Assembly (NCBI GenBank): GCA_007258455.2
Contig: VDFB02262682.1
Location: forward strand, 1 to 64,000
Direction of reading: 5' to 3'
DNA length: 64,000 nucleotides
Source of the DNA: Sequoia sempervirens
Lineage: Eukaryota > Streptophyta > Pinopsida > Cupressales > Cupressaceae
In this document: one piece after another, positions 47,701 through 60,289 of the stretch
Position numbering within the stretch: the first letter of the stretch is position 1
How the letters are laid out: the number at the start of each line of letters is the position of its first letter
Position numbers and translations under genes: made by a program
The notes under the pieces: generated by a model
Told to the model about the DNA's origin: nothing
Seen by the model: only the letters and a program-made list of their open reading frames with translations
The model's database searches: none

Positions 47701-48905
47701 CTTAGAGAAAAAAGAAGCCACTTGCAAAATATCCTCATCCTTTTCTAGCAACTGATTATTAAACCTGGTTGAGTTGATGTGGTTAGAGGCCCGATGCTTC
47801 AAAGTAGATAGATGAAAAAACTTGGTGTTCTTGTCCCCACTCTTTAACCACCTTATTTGGGATTTTTGCTTCCAAAATTCCTCCTCCTTGGCCAAAATGT
47901 TGTGCAACCTCGATAGGAGAACATTCTCCCACTGAATAAGATCACCAGCATCACCAGTTAGTTGAATAGAATTTTGCACCAAATAAAGCTCCTCCTTAAT
48001 AACATCCTTATCAAAAAAAAATTGACCAAAACATGACTTGTTCCACTTCTAACATTTTTTTTGACAAGTTTCTTGGCCACCATATACATCACAAATCCAT
48101 CCACCTAAATATCCCACCAAGAATGAATCCTATCTTTAAGATCAAGGTGAAAAATCCACATCTTCTCAAATATGAAAGGAAAAAAATTCCTTCTCCCCAA
48201 AAGGTCCACAAATAGAGAAAGGGTAAAATGGTCCAATCCCAGCCTAGTAAGGGTCGACAAAGAATAGTAGTAAAGAAGTTGGTTAGGAGATATAAGAGCC
48301 CAATCTAAGTTCACTTGAATCAAAGCTTCCCCTACACAATGGCTGGACCATGTATAGGAGGCCCATTTAAGATCCAAATCAAGAAGAGAATTATTATTTA
48401 ACAGGTTCATGAGGTCAAACCTACTCTCATCCACCACCTGAGAACCACCCATTTTGTCAAAGTCATGCAGTGGGGTATTAAAATCCCCCATCACCAGCTA
48501 ATTGGAAGTAGGGTGAAGAGATTTGAAAGAGTTGAGATTATCCCAAAAGTGATTTATATCCTTCTTGCAATAAGGAGTGTAAATATTGGAGAGGATCCAT
48601 GAAAACATATCACTGATATTGGTGAAAGAGGTTGCCACATGATTACAGTCAATAAAAAAAGCTACACCTTGAATAACCTTTGGGTTCCAAAAGGTGACAA
48701 TACCACTAGAAGCCCCAACTACCTCATAATAGTGCATCCCACAGTCTCTAAAAAGATTATTCTTATTTTTTCTTTGTTTATCAGACCCCATTTTAGTCTC
48801 TTGAATAATAATAATATCAAGTTTATGATCCCTTAAAAGATTCGATAAGAGATCATGTTTTTGAGGGTGGCTTAACCCCCTCATATTCCATGAAATGATC
48901 TTCAT
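44735..48905 (-). pseudogene. LINE ORF2: endonuclease, reverse transcriptase, RNase H (decayed)
   Basis: Starts at the ATG at 48905 with MKIISWNMRGLSHPQKHD, the APE endonuclease start, then QETKM, GDFN (near 48485) and LDHFTL (near 48220, where S-D-H is usual). RT region: SQIRWLKSGDKNTKFFH near 47860, a RGLRQGDPISPLF block near 46980, and FVDN at about 46830 where the catalytic F-A-D-D is expected, so the last Asp is lost. A thumb-like block (RKNFLWSRLEERKRLHLVSW), a reverse-transcriptase zinc-binding-like block (KVNIFFWLFCQCKV near 45730) and an RNase H end (HVYREGNSLADFFSN near 44850) follow. Many frameshifts and stops. Confidence 0.85.
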
Positions 48906-49086
48906 GAGAATTTAGGGGAAGTGTCCTTAGAGCACATATCCAACAAGGTACTTTGGGTACCATCAACAATATCCAGTCTACTTTCCTTACTTTAGAAGAC
49001 TATGATGAAGGGCAACCTATTCCTCTTAGCTCTGAACTATAATCAGGCCTCTGATGGTTCCTAGTAGAAACTCCTGGTGGAGGAGA

Positions 49087-50642
49087 CTATTTCTTTCTAT
49101 TCCTTCCTTTTACAAGAATATAAGGAGACTCTTTCAAAGCATCATCATTATCCTTATGCTCAAAATTCCCAACCTTCTCCCCACCCTCACTCAAAGGGAT
49201 AAAATCTTTAACACCTTGAGGATACTTCATCACCCCTAAGTCTTGGAAAACTATAGAAGACTGTTGCTTATCATTCAATAGGGGGTTCAAAACTTCATCC
49301 TCCTTAGCCTAGGAAGTTAGAACATCCTTACTCGTCATATCCAAAACCTTCTCAAAATGAAGGAGGGACACCTCATCCAGAGATCTAGAATCCCCTATCA
49401 ATTCATTCCCAAAAATCTTAGCCTACCCCTCAATAACATTGTCTTCCCCAGGGATCAAAGGATCTAGGGCCTAAAATGACTCAGGCACAACATTAGCAAC
49501 CTCAATAACAATCTCCTTAGGAGCATCCTCAGACACTTGCCCCCACTTATTTTCTCTCCATAGATTCACCACAGGATTTTGAACCTTCAAAGGGAATTTT
49601 CTTTTCTAATGACTAACTTTTTTACAATAAAAACAAGCGAAAGGAATGGACTAAAATTCCACTGCTTGCTCCCACACCCTGATTTTGGATTTAATCTTAA
49701 CAATAGAAGGGAGGTCTGCAAACTGTTCAACATTTACACAAAAAAAATCATAGACCAACCTCTTCTTGGAGGTATTCATTTGGTCGATGGATAAAAGAGA
49801 CCCAAAAGTACTAGCTATTCCTTTGAAAACTTCATCCCAGAATTCCATAGGAAGACTAGGTAGTTTAACCAAAATAGAGGCAACCAAGAAAGAACATGAG
49901 TTCGGGTTGAATCCTATTTCCCACCCCTTAAGCAACAAGGAGGACTTCCCAATAAACCAAGGGCCCCCCATTAGAGCCAAAATGAAATCATCCTCACAGT
50001 TAAAAGAGAATGAGAAGAAATATTTTTCCATAGTTGCAACATCCACTTGACCCTTGGGGTGCTAATGATTCATACAAAACTTACGAACCAGCTCGATGTG
50101 GGGACAAGGCCCCATAAAATTTCCTAGCAGAGTCATTTCCATATATGAAACACTTTTCTCAACAAATATACAATTAGGGATAGAGATAGAAAATTCACCC
50201 GTCGCCAGATTAGAAACACAAGACATAGGGGGGAAGTGCTTTTACCTTTTGGCTCTATACTAAAGAGATTTTACCACTTAAGGTCAGACCCCAGGAAGGA
50301 CCCAACATTTCCTATCTTTTCAGCAAGGACTGAACCAAAGGATTTGGAACCCGTGCCCACAAATGTGCGAAATTGACCAGAGCTAGCCTTTTTAGTATTG
50401 AGATTCACCAACTTAGAGAAGGAAAAAAGGGAAAAAACCGTTGATGCTTCTTTCCCACCAAGATTATCATTATTGAAAAAATGGGACCCACACCACTTTC
50501 CATTAGCACCTAACCCACTTGCTATCACCTTACCATCAACAAGAAGACCACCATTATCGCCAGCTTTAGAACCAACATTTCCCTCCTTTTCCAAATTTAA
50601 AATTGTTTCACCACCATCACTACCACCAGAAGAGAGATCCAT
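49087..50642 (-). pseudogene. LINE ORF1 (DUF4283-type, decayed)
   Basis: ATG at 50642 (MDLSSGGSDGG). After a Gly/Ser-rich start and a frameshift near 50270, the DUF4283-like nucleic-acid-binding block appears: GGPWFIGKSSLLLKGWEIGF...VKLPSLPMEFW...IGS-type (50046-49651). A Cys-rich stretch FACFYCKKVSH near 49630 looks like a zinc knuckle whose last Cys is lost. An acidic tail ends at a stop at 49087-49089. ORF1 proteins of plant L1 elements bind the LINE RNA. Confidence 0.8.
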
Positions 50643-50659
50643 ATCCCTTGCTACCCCTC

Positions 50660-51430
50660 TAGAATAGTTGTTTGTTGTTATCGATAATAATGATTTTTTT
50701 TGTACTAATAAAATTGACATAAGGAAAGGTGATATAGATTTTTTGGGTTTGCATTTGGACTGTGGAAAAATCATATTAAAACCAAATTTTTGCTAAGAAT
50801 TTAGGAATTTATAGATGTTTTAACTAATAAAATAAAATTCAAATATTTTCAAGTTTTTTGAACTATGTATCTCCTTTTTATGAAGACCTAGTTAGAGATA
50901 GGGAAAAAATACAAAGATAAAATAAAAAAGAAATAGCCAATGATAGGATGAAAAAGCCACATATGCAATTCAAAGGATTGAAAGGAAATTATCCTATCTT
51001 GCTACTCTCTAGATACCATAGCTAGGTAAACCTTTGATCTTATATACTGATGCATCTAATAAAACCTAGTCTAATGTGCTTATATAAAAATATCTAGGTG
51101 AAAATAAATAAATTTGTGGATATATGTCTAGAATCTTTATTGATACAAAAGGAAGATAACACATGAAAAGGAAATTCTTGTAGTAAATAAGGGAATAGAA
51201 TTTAAAAAAAAACCTAGAATATTCTACAACCAAAATTGATAGACAGGCTATGAGAAATTTGCTAAAGAAGAAACTCAACAAGGACATTGCTTAGAGACAT
51301 ATAGTAAGGCAACATTTTTAATTACTTGGGCATGAATTGAATATTGAATTTATCTAGGGATAAATAAATCTACTTGTAGATGTTCTAACTAGAGAATTGG
51401 CTAGTGTTATTGGTATACCAGGGCCTGATA
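50660..51430 (+). pseudogene. endogenous caulimovirid-like RT end and RNase H, 3' piece
   Basis: Continues 42110-42448 after the LINE, in the expected order: IDFLGLHLDCGKIILKP near 50730-50780 (RT end), an FLNYVSPFYED block near 50850, ILYTDAS near 51034-51057 (RNase H first Asp present), and VDVLTREL at about 51376-51400. The LTREL end is typical of plant pararetroviruses, where Ty3/gypsy has DALSR. Stops and frameshifts throughout. No coat, movement or later ORF is recognisable around it. Begins with the right LINE target copy TAGAATAGTT. Confidence 0.62.
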
Positions 51431-52159
51431 AAGAAGAGATATATCTAATTTTTTATTTTTATTTTTATCTTATTGATTTAATTAGAGAATGTTAAATTTT
51501 AAATAAATAGTTAGAAAATCTATGGAGAATAATTATGAATTATTAGGGTTATAAATACAATGATTTAGAAGATATCCTTTTGAGAATATTTGGCCTAGAA
51601 AATACCCCATTTTAATTCATCTTTAGAAAATTTAACAATTAATTTTTAAATTACCAAGTTTACAACTTTGTTTTGGACCACGAAATAGAAAATGAACATG
51701 TTAAAATTATGTAAATATGGGTTTGTAAATAGTCTTGATATCCATCAATTTGAGGACCATTGTGACATTATAAGAGGAATCTTAAGTTCATATATGAGAT
51801 ATTTTTTATCCTATCAAACCAAGGTTTTCTCATGAATTACTTAGTAATATGACTAATTATTTCGTACAACGATGGAATTACCCTCTTATAAGTGTTGAGC
51901 TTTATCCAATAATTAAGTAGTGGTTTTCAAAAGTAGTAATTGAAGATTTTAAGATTAAAATAAATCCATAGCAGGTGGTCTAAAGACTTGAATGGGATAA
52001 TGTGCTACAAGGATAAATAAATAGAATCTAGTTCATGTTTTAAGAATTTCCACTATCATCTTTGAAATTTATTGAATATTATCGACTCACTTCCTTTTAA
52101 TATTTAATTTTATATTATAAATAATATAATAGTATAACTATAGTACTTCTCCATGTTTT
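51431..52159. other. gap: AT-rich, no gene recognised
   Basis: Could contain more of the viral relic downstream of RNase H, but stops in all frames leave nothing alignable by eye. Confidence 0.5.
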
Positions 52160-52711
52160 TCTCAACTCCCAACTCTACTACACTCTAGTCGCGTGATGAA
52201 GAAGGATCCAAGGTGTTGCATGAGGGCTTGGGTGGAAGGGAGATTGTTGCCCTTGGCCAGAACCCTCTCAGTGATGGGAACAAGTTCACAGAGGTGGTGC
52301 AAGACAACATTGTGAATACAAAATCTACCCATCACCTTTATGCCCACTTTGGGACCATATGACAGGGCCTGGGCTAGAAAATTAGGGCTAAGGATGCATG
52401 ACAGAAGGAAGGTTTGCCTCACCAATCGTCATCTCCAAAGTGAACTGATGGGATTGCAACCTCTATGCATAGTGGACCTATGATTAGGGTTTCCCATGCA
52501 TCCTCGACACCTGAGATCCAGATGGATGGGCTAGTTAAAGATCGAGAAGAATTTTTACAAAAAAATGCCTTAATTTTTAGATTCACTAAGGTTGGCCAAA
52601 ATTGTGCAATTTTCATTCTTGGATTTTTTAAACCTGGAATAAGTTTATGGAGGAAGAAATTTGTTTGTTTCCATGTGCTAGAGGGTTTTTTATTATTTAA
52701 TTTGAATCTAT
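52160..52711 (+). pseudogene. LINE ORF1 N-terminal part, interrupted
   Basis: Contains VSHASSTPEIQMDGLVKDRE...KNALIFRFTKVG (52488-52596) and a VLEGFLLFNL stretch (52674-52703): the start of a DUF4283-type ORF1 in plant LINEs. The block breaks off at about 52711 and its continuation (NNKEWVLKNGPWVY) is found at 56841. The intervening 4.1 kb is a 5'-truncated LINE. Confidence 0.7.
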
Positions 52712-54650
52712 TAACAATTCAATATGCCTAGATATATTGCTAAAAAATTTGAGAAAATCCAATGATGCTTCCTCTGGTCTAGTACAGAGGAAAAAAAGAA
52801 GATTGCTCTGGTTAAATGGGATAAGGTTTGCCAACCAAAAAGTAATGGTGGGATTGGAATAAGAACTATTACTATTTCTAATAGTGCTCTCATGGCCAAG
52901 GTGGGGTGGGATCATTTGAGGGATAAAAAGGATTGGTGTGAGATATTGAATGCTAAGGATCTTCTGAACAGACCTCTGGTTGACTTCTTATAGGAGGCCC
53001 ACCCTCATGGGTCCCTAGTTTAGAAGGGGATTTGCAGCCTTCAGGATCTCTTGAGGAAAGGGATCAAATGGAAGATTGGTGATGGAAGCAAAATTATATT
53101 TTGGGAAGACACTTGGTTGCTTGACTTTCCCCTAGATTCTTCTAAGTTTAGAGTCCTTATGGGCCGGGCTATTCAAGTGTTTGGCATACATATTAGTGAC
53201 TACTTGATAGGGCTTGTGGGAGCCAAGAAATGGAAGGAGATTAGTAGTTGTCCTTTATCCCCAAATCTATGTATTCTTACTAAATCCCTATAGGAGTTAC
53301 TCACTCTTACTAGAATACCCCCTTCCCCCCGTGGGGATGATTTCTTCTAGATCCATGATCACTAGGGTGAACTTATTGTGAAAACTGCTTATAGACAGCT
53401 GACGGACTAGGGTGTGGTGAATACTCTATGGAAGAAGGTCTGGAATCAATACATGATACCAAAAGTTAATTTCTTTTGGTGGACTATGTGTCATAATAGG
53501 ATTCTTATGCAGGACAATCTAAGGATAAGGGGATTCCAGATCCCCAACATATGTTTTTTGTGTAAAAGCAATGAAGAAACTATTAATCATCTACTATTAC
53601 ACTGCCCCTTTGCTCTACAAGTGTGGGAGCTAGTGTTTGAAAGATTAGGGATTCAATGGATTATGTGTAAAGATATCATATCTTCTATCTTAAGTTGGTT
53701 TGGTCCCTTTTCCCATCCTTTAACTATGGAAATCTAGAATCAAGTCCCTCCCTTTATTTGCTAGTGCCTATGGAAAGAGAGAAACAACATGATATTCAAA
53801 AACACTGAGATGAACCCAAAAGAGGTTTTTGGCATTGGGGCCTGGCTCATTGAGGAAAATATCTCTCTTTTAAATGGTAAAACCCTAGATATTGGTCCGA
53901 CTGAGATTGAAATAAGCATGGCTAAAGTTTGGCACTAGAACCTGGATGCCAATTCCTATGATAACTCTAAAATTCTTGCTAGGAGGGCTACTATTTGGAA
54001 ACCACTTGATAAAGGCTGGTTCAAACTTAATTTTGATGGGACTACTAAGGGAAACCCAGGCAGAGCAAGTATTGGAGGAGTGATTAGAGATCACAAAGGT
54101 TGTTTAGTGATTGGCTATGCTAGGGGGATTGGTATTCACTCTTCAATGATAGCGAAAGCACATGCACTATTAAAAGGATTACAAATATCTATTTCTTTGG
54201 GGATTGAGAAACTTCACATTGAAGGGGACTCAAAGTCCATTATTGATGCTATAAATTGTGGTAGACTATTGGGATGAAACACTAAGGATATTCTTCTTGA
54301 CATAATGTTCCTTGTGTCGAAGATAAATTTAAATGTGGCTAGTCATATCTATAGAGAGGGAAACCAAGTTGTTGATGCCCTGGCCAATTTAAGCACACCC
54401 TGGAAAAAATCCAAATGTTGGCATGATTTAAGTATTTTTTTGCCAAATATTCAGAGTATTATAGTTAAGGAACAAAGCCCTTACTTGACCAATGATGACA
54501 ACAATGCATTTGCTTACCTGGATTGTTGGGGGACCCACTTCCTTATTCTTTGGGTTTTGTGGCCTGCTTGAGGTGATGAGATGGATGATGAGCTGTATTG
54601 AAGGGATGGATTGCAAGTGGATCTTTTCAAATTATAACATGAAACCTGAT
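52712..54650 (+). pseudogene. LINE ORF2 C-terminal part: RT thumb, zinc-finger-like, RNase H
   Basis: PRYIAKKFEKIQ*CFLWSS then KKKIALVKWDKVCQPKSNGG (near 52790-52850), the post-RT thumb block. WKIGDGSKIIFWEDTWL follows at 53070, then the RT zinc-binding block PKVNFFWWTMCHNRIL...CFLCKSNEETINHLLLHC at 53458-53605. The RNase H is LNFDGTTKGNPG (54025), KAHALLKGLQI, IEGDSKSIIDAI and HIYREGNQVVDALANL (54340-54390): D, E, D and D all present. A few stops interrupt. The endonuclease and RT catalytic core are absent. Confidence 0.85.
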
Positions 54651-55204
54651 TTAAATAAAGAAATTATGACTTTCTGCAACAAGTATTGATTGCTTAATTC
54701 TAACATGGTTCATACTTCGTGTAATCTCCTTATGGGGATCTGCTTAAACTCTTGAATTTTCAAATTCATGTTTTTTGACTTGGATGTGGCCTATAATTAT
54801 GAAAGTAAGCTCCTTTTTGGCCTTTTTTTGTCTGCCTTTTTGGTTTCGCACCTTTTAGCTTCCTCTAGTAGGTTCACTAAAGTTGGCCAACCTTCCAAAG
54901 CCATCAAATTAGATATTTCTAACTATAGCCCTGTGGCTAGTCTGCCTAGATTTTTGTGCTTTAGCAACGTGGAAGGAAATCCTTCCCTACCTAGCATGTC
55001 CTTCTTTATTTGTCATTTGCATGATATGATCCCAATTTATGGCTCAGCTAAGATGTCTTTGGGAAAGTTTCCTGCTTGTTCATGTGACCTATTCGTTGGG
55101 TTGATAATCAAATTTGGCCATTCACGACTTAAATGTCTAATTGTGTGGGGTTTTTTTCATCTTTCTATTATCTCTAATCTTCTATGTTTTTAATTTTTTT
55201 GGTT
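54651..55204. other. LINE inter-ORF spacer
   Basis: A 141-residue frame at 54768-55193 is hydrophobic and low in motifs; I regard it as spacer between RNase H and ORF3. Confidence 0.4.
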
Positions 55205-56747
55205 ATACTATGTGAAGTGTGACATTATGGGAGGAGAAAGAGTGCAGACCGAGCCAAATAACTTCAATGAATTTTGTAGGGACCTGCTTGTCTGGCATAT
55301 TTGTGTTGAAGGTGACATTGCTCCTCTCATGGAGAGGTTGGTGGGTCATGACCCTAATCTATCCACTCAATTCGTTAATTCATGGAAGAATCATCATGTT
55401 TCCATGGGTGGCATCTCATTCACGATGGATGAGGAAGTTATTGTGCAGGTGATAGGTTTGCAGAGAATAGGTATGAAGCATCCTAAACATTCTAAGACCT
55501 GGGATCATGAGAGAATGAACAATTTTTTCATTGGCGAGGAGGTGCCATTGTGAAACCAATCTAGGTTTGAATAGGAGGCTCTTCTGAAGCTATGGGACTA
55601 GGTGTGTCTGGCTTTGATGAAATATGTCACATTGGAAGGAAGGTATAAAACTTACTTCTACCATTTCCCTTTGTTAAATAACCTTAGGCATAAATTTCTT
55701 TTGAGCTTTCCCTTTTTCCTATTGATTGACCTCAAAAATTTTGTTGAAAAGTGTATTGCTTCAGCTGCCTCTAACCCCAATGAACCTACTCCTCTTTCGC
55801 TCCATCAAGGTCTAATTCTTAGAATTTACCATTTTCATCTAGCTTTATTCCCGCCTAAACCTATTTTGGTTGTTCATATTGAGGAAATTGAGAATCTCAC
55901 TATGCCCAAATTATCTCTAGCCGAGTCTAAAGGCCCTGTTAAAAAGAATCACCTAGTCCCTACTGAGAAACCAAAACCTCCCACTAAAAGGTTCAAAGGT
56001 ATTGAGGGTGTTGCCCAAGCCAGTGCAGCTATTAGCTTATGTGACCTTAAGTCTACTTCTGCTAGGACTCTTGGTAAACCTAGTTTGAAGAAGAAGGGTA
56101 AGGAGGAGAAGGTGCTTCCGAATAAAGGGAAGCATGCTATCAGCAAGGATTCCTTGGGTGATATGGTGGTGGTAGAAACTATGATTACTAGCTATGATAC
56201 AATTATAAGACGTTCAGGCAGGCTCACTAAGAACAAAAAGAAAATGTAGGTTAGAGACCTAGACACAGAGGAGGAGCTGTTGGATAGCAAGGATAGTCAT
56301 GTTGATGTGGTATCAGAGGATGAGCTTGGTGAGAAAGTCAGAGGGCCCTCTTCAGTTCCTGACTCGGGTGGTGATCCACAAGAGGTTTTGACCTCCCACT
56401 CTTTGGAGCCATTGAGGATGGAGAAAAATGTACCTAAGTACACTATGTATAGTGGGGAGGAGGTTGGTGTGCTGAAAGAGAGATTGGACATCTTAGACAA
56501 AAAATTGTATGGGTTGACTCGATTCATGGTCAGGATGATCCACTGTGTCACTAGTACAATGTTAGCTACTATGAAGGAAGAGATGGAGTTGAAAAAGACC
56601 AAGGACCACCTGGATTGGGTTGGGGATGATATGATTCAACTATTGTTGAAGAACTGGGAAAAATCCAGCTACTATGTTGTTGGTTTAATGTTGGTCCAGT
56701 GTGTTGTTGATCTGTGTCCTATTTTGGTTATGTTTTTTGGTGTTTAA
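55205..56747 (+). pseudogene. LINE third ORF (ORF3), second copy
   Basis: Begins near ATG 55227 (MGGERVQTEPNNF). N-terminal domain with LMERLVGHDPNLSTQFVNSW, GGISFTMDEEVIVQVIGL and later MKYVTLEGRYKTYFYHFPLL and LHQGLILRIYHFHL (55617-55850). Then a Lys/Pro-rich linker, an acidic stretch and a C-terminal helical region. Three stops (about 55551, 55570, 55599, 56247). Same block order as the minus-strand LINE ORF3, so the ORF belongs to this LINE family. The N-terminal block somewhat recalls proteins I associate with conifer repeats; no known function. Confidence 0.68.
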
Positions 56748-56840
56748 ATCTGTTTAATGTTTTGTTGTTCTAGAACTTTCTAGCCCTTGGGGCTCTCTGT
56801 GTAGGGTACAAAACCCTATAAATGCTGCTTATCATATCAA

Positions 56841-57890
56841 AAACAATAAAGAATGGGTGCTAAAAAATGGTCCATGGGTGTACCAAGGTGACTTTTTGTG
56901 CATGAAACCTTGGTACCCATCATTTGATCCAAGAATTGAAACATTTTCCACTACCTTTTTTTAGGTATGACTGCCTTATCTTCCAGTTCAATTCTAGGAA
57001 TTAGATTGTTTGCATGACATTGGCAATGGGTTAAGAAATCTTCATTGTAGTTTAGAAGAAACATTGAAATACCAAAGTTCCACCTACACATGTATCTATG
57101 TGGAAATGGATCTTTCCAATGGTCTACTAGCGAAGATCACATTAAAGGTTGGTGATTGTTGTTGGAGGTAGCCTATGGATTATGAATGAGTAGCCTTTCA
57201 TTGTAGAAAATGCTTTGCAATTGATCACTTCACACCCCAATGTCAGAAGGTATGCACCCACAAGCGAGATTCTAGGGGAAGGCCCACCTGGTGGATTGGG
57301 GTAGAATCCAAACATTATATTATAAAACCTAGATCTCAAAATAATTCTAACTTGCCTCAATATTTCACAATAACTCATTCAAGCACACAAAATGCTCCAA
57401 CTAATTACTATTCAAATCTGCCAAATGCTCATCGGGGTGTATTTTGCTTATATGGGGACATTTTTGCTGCTTCTGCAACCACTCCTTTCGTAACCTTTGA
57501 GATTTCCCCCAAACCATGGGAATATTCATTGGCATCACATTCCAAAGCAATATCATTTGATTGTTCTCCTTTACAGCTAGAGCAAGCTTAGATAGAGGTA
57601 AAAAAGAAGAAACATTCCAAGCACCAAATGACTCTAAGGTCAACATCAAAAGAGAAAATTTTGGAAGGAAAGAGTAACCATGACTCAGCTCTAGGAAAAG
57701 GTGGCTCAAAGATGGTAGCAAAAAATGGTGGGAGGAGTAATGATGGTAGAGTGGTAGACGGAGGGGGTACAAAGGTTGAAGGTTCCAAAGTGGATGGAGA
57801 GAGGAGAGGAGGAGAAATGAAGATTTTGGGGATAAGGTCCCCTGTATGTGGCCTCACTGGTTCATAGCTCTAGTCAAAAGTGTAGGGTGC
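56841..57890 (+). pseudogene. LINE ORF1 C-terminal part, interrupted
   Basis: EWVLKNGPWVYQGDFLCMKP...YPSFDPRIETFST then RLPYLPVQFWELDCLHDIGNGL-type DUF4283 continuation, and a complete CX2CX4HX4C zinc knuckle CRKCFAIDHFTPQC near 57200-57241. A Ser/Lys/Gly-rich tail follows to 57867. Its last residues MKILGIRSP.CGLT at 57817 look like a decayed ORF2 start, after which the LINE ends. Complements 52160-52711. Confidence 0.7.
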
Positions 57891-59031
57891 TTCCCCTTAG
57901 TAGTGATTTACCAAACAAAAAAATATAATAGTACAACTACATAATAAAATCTTTATTTTTTTTCCATGTGGGCTTTGATTCAAATGCTTTTTTAAAATTG
58001 TTAAATCAAATGAAAATTATGTCATATGAATAAATGAACTTATCTATATTAAAAATAAAACCATTATTGGTGTGAGACCTCATTTTCTCTATATGATTAT
58101 TTTCTTATAAAAATTCTTTCATCATCTCATAAATCCATCTTTTATAATCCTTGAGTTATTTTTTGGCATCTCCCGATATTCTTGGTTCGGTTCAACTAAT
58201 TCTTGGGAGGAAATACTAATGTTTTCATTAGTCATATTTTGTTCAATTTTATTTCAAAGATAATCTCTTCACTAAACATTATATAAATTGTAAGTGTATA
58301 AAGTAACAAACCACTCCTAATATTTATAATTATATAATTTAAAATATAATCTAAAGTTTGAGATAGTAAAATAGGTTATATATTCTTATACACAGTTATA
58401 TATTACTAATAAAAATTAATATTAATAGATTATATATTCTTGAAAAGTAAATAGAATTTGGTCACTAGTAACCTACCATATATAATATAATGTTAGAAAT
58501 TAATTTTTTATATTAATATATAAGGTTAGTTATTGATTATATATTAAATTATTAAATATTAATAGTCCACCATGTCTTCCACAAATTTTTCTTAAAATAA
58601 TATTTAAATAATTATATATTATTTTATGGTATGAGGCCAAATCAATGGATCATAATAAGATGCTTAATAAGCACTAACAAAATAAAGATAGAAAATTTAT
58701 GTACAAAGATGTCATTAGGTGGCATAAAGTTTACATATGATAGGTGGTAGGTGAAGATATTGGTAGGTGTCATTATTAAAATAGTGAAAAATTAATGCTT
58801 TACATTGACATTAATATTAATAGTGATGGAAATATTAATATTTAATGTTATAATCATGATTACTATAAGTGACAATATTATTAATATTATATAATCAATA
58901 AAATATATAATCATTAACTCCCTTCATATAGTTTAGGTTATTGATTATATATTATCAATGTAGAATGACATTTATTTTCATTTCAATTATCCATATATAT
59001 AGAATATATATAGAGATAAAGAGAAAGATAG

Positions 59032-59049
59032 ACACACACACACACACAC
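59032..59049. repeat. (AC)n microsatellite
   Basis: Nine CA units. Confidence 0.9.
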
Positions 59050-59685
59050 TAATTTGTCCAATGATTGGGTGATGATTTATATTTTTAATAATGATTACTT
59101 CCTAGTTGTAATAGATTCCTTCCCTTGGATAATGTTTTGCACTTGAATTGTATTAATATTGATTGTTGCATGAACAATTTATATATGTTTGCAAGGAATA
59201 CTTAGTAGCTAATGATTTTCATCCCAATTGACAAACTCATCTATCCTCCCTACCATTTCTCTCTATTTTAATTTTATTCCTCTTTCTCTTCAGTTGCTTC
59301 ATGTTTATATTATATTAATTTTCCATTTTCCTAGTTAACAAGAATTGAAGTATATCTTTGTAGATTAAATGAATACAAGATTACTAAAATTTACATGAAC
59401 TAGAAAATAAATATCTCGATTTTATAGGAGCACTAGGAAACCTTATGAAGAAATTAGTTATCAAATTCTAGAAAACCCTTTCTCATCCTTTTAAATGACT
59501 CTCAAGTATTAGATGATTAATTTCCCTTTCAAGTCAACATAATCACACTCTTCACCCTATTGGCATGTCTAAATCACCCATCAACAACTCTAACTACATA
59601 GAAAAAGAGATAGTTTGTTTGGAAAGGGTGATTAAGCTCTATTTGGTACCAAAAATGATTGTATATTTCATAAGTATATCTCTAC

Positions 59686-59715
<30 letters not shown>
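59686..59715. repeat. (AAT)n microsatellite
   Basis: Ten AAT units, uninterrupted. Confidence 0.9.
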
Positions 59716-59717
<2 letters not shown>

Positions 59718-60289
59718 ATATTATAAAAATATATTCCCCCTTACAATCGGTTGTAGGATAAGGATGTAATTAACTAGAGGTAAGAGAAAAAAGATATCAT
59801 GTAAATAATAAGCATGTAATAAATAAACACAATAGCATCATGTGATAGTCACATAATATATCTGTAAATTATCATGAGATAAGCATGTAGGGACATAAAA
59901 TAATGGGTTATAAGTTTACCTCAATAGTGAGGTCATAAAAATATAACCTATAAAGATAAATCATGTAAGCACCAATAAACATGTAATGTGCAATGTAGAT
60001 TTATCAATACTAATATATAAAATAATAATACAAACATGTATGCTAATATGTGAGCATGAAATCATGTTAGATATTAAAGAGATAAGATCACCTACAGTGA
60101 AAGGTATATAACTAAATAAAACCTAAAGGATTAAAATGGAAATATGTAGAATAATAATGGGGTATGTAGATTAGAAACAATTTATGAATTCCATTATAAT
60201 AGTGCACCCCTATAAAATGCATATATATATATAAAATGAAAATTCATAACACTAACTATATATTTCACTAGTTTCCCCTATCTAGTAGA

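Larger units (their letters stand above)
42449..50659 (-). mobile_element. LINE (L1-like), near full length, with three ORFs
   Basis: Flanked by a 10-base direct repeat TAGAATAGTT (42439-42448 and 50660-50669), as expected for target-primed insertion. On the minus strand: ORF1 begins 17 bases inside the 5' end, then ORF2 (endonuclease, RT, zinc-finger-like, RNase H), then a third ORF, then a 3' tail ending CCAATAATAAAAAATAG. About 8.2 kb. All ORFs carry stops or frameshifts. The LINE cuts the viral RT relic in two, so it is younger than that relic. Confidence 0.88.
52712..56840 (+). mobile_element. 5'-truncated LINE inserted in another LINE's ORF1
   Basis: Begins in the RT thumb region, has zinc-finger-like block, RNase H, inter-ORF spacer and ORF3, and ends in a LINE-like 3' tail (GGGTACAAAACCC...AAAAACAATAAA). 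Truncation at the 5' end is the usual outcome of LINE retrotransposition. The flanks are the two halves of one ORF1. A short similar stretch, TTAACAAT at the left and AAAACAAT at the right, may be a decayed target duplication. Confidence 0.7.
57891..60289. other. gap: AT-rich, no gene recognised
   Basis: Very AT-rich with (AC)n at about 59032-59049 and (AAT)n at 59686-59715. No domain could be read on either strand. Confidence 0.55.

Noticed and set aside
54768..55193. 141-residue frame between RNase H and ORF3 of the plus-strand LINE
   Set aside because: Hydrophobic, no counterpart recognised in the minus-strand LINE; kept as spacer.
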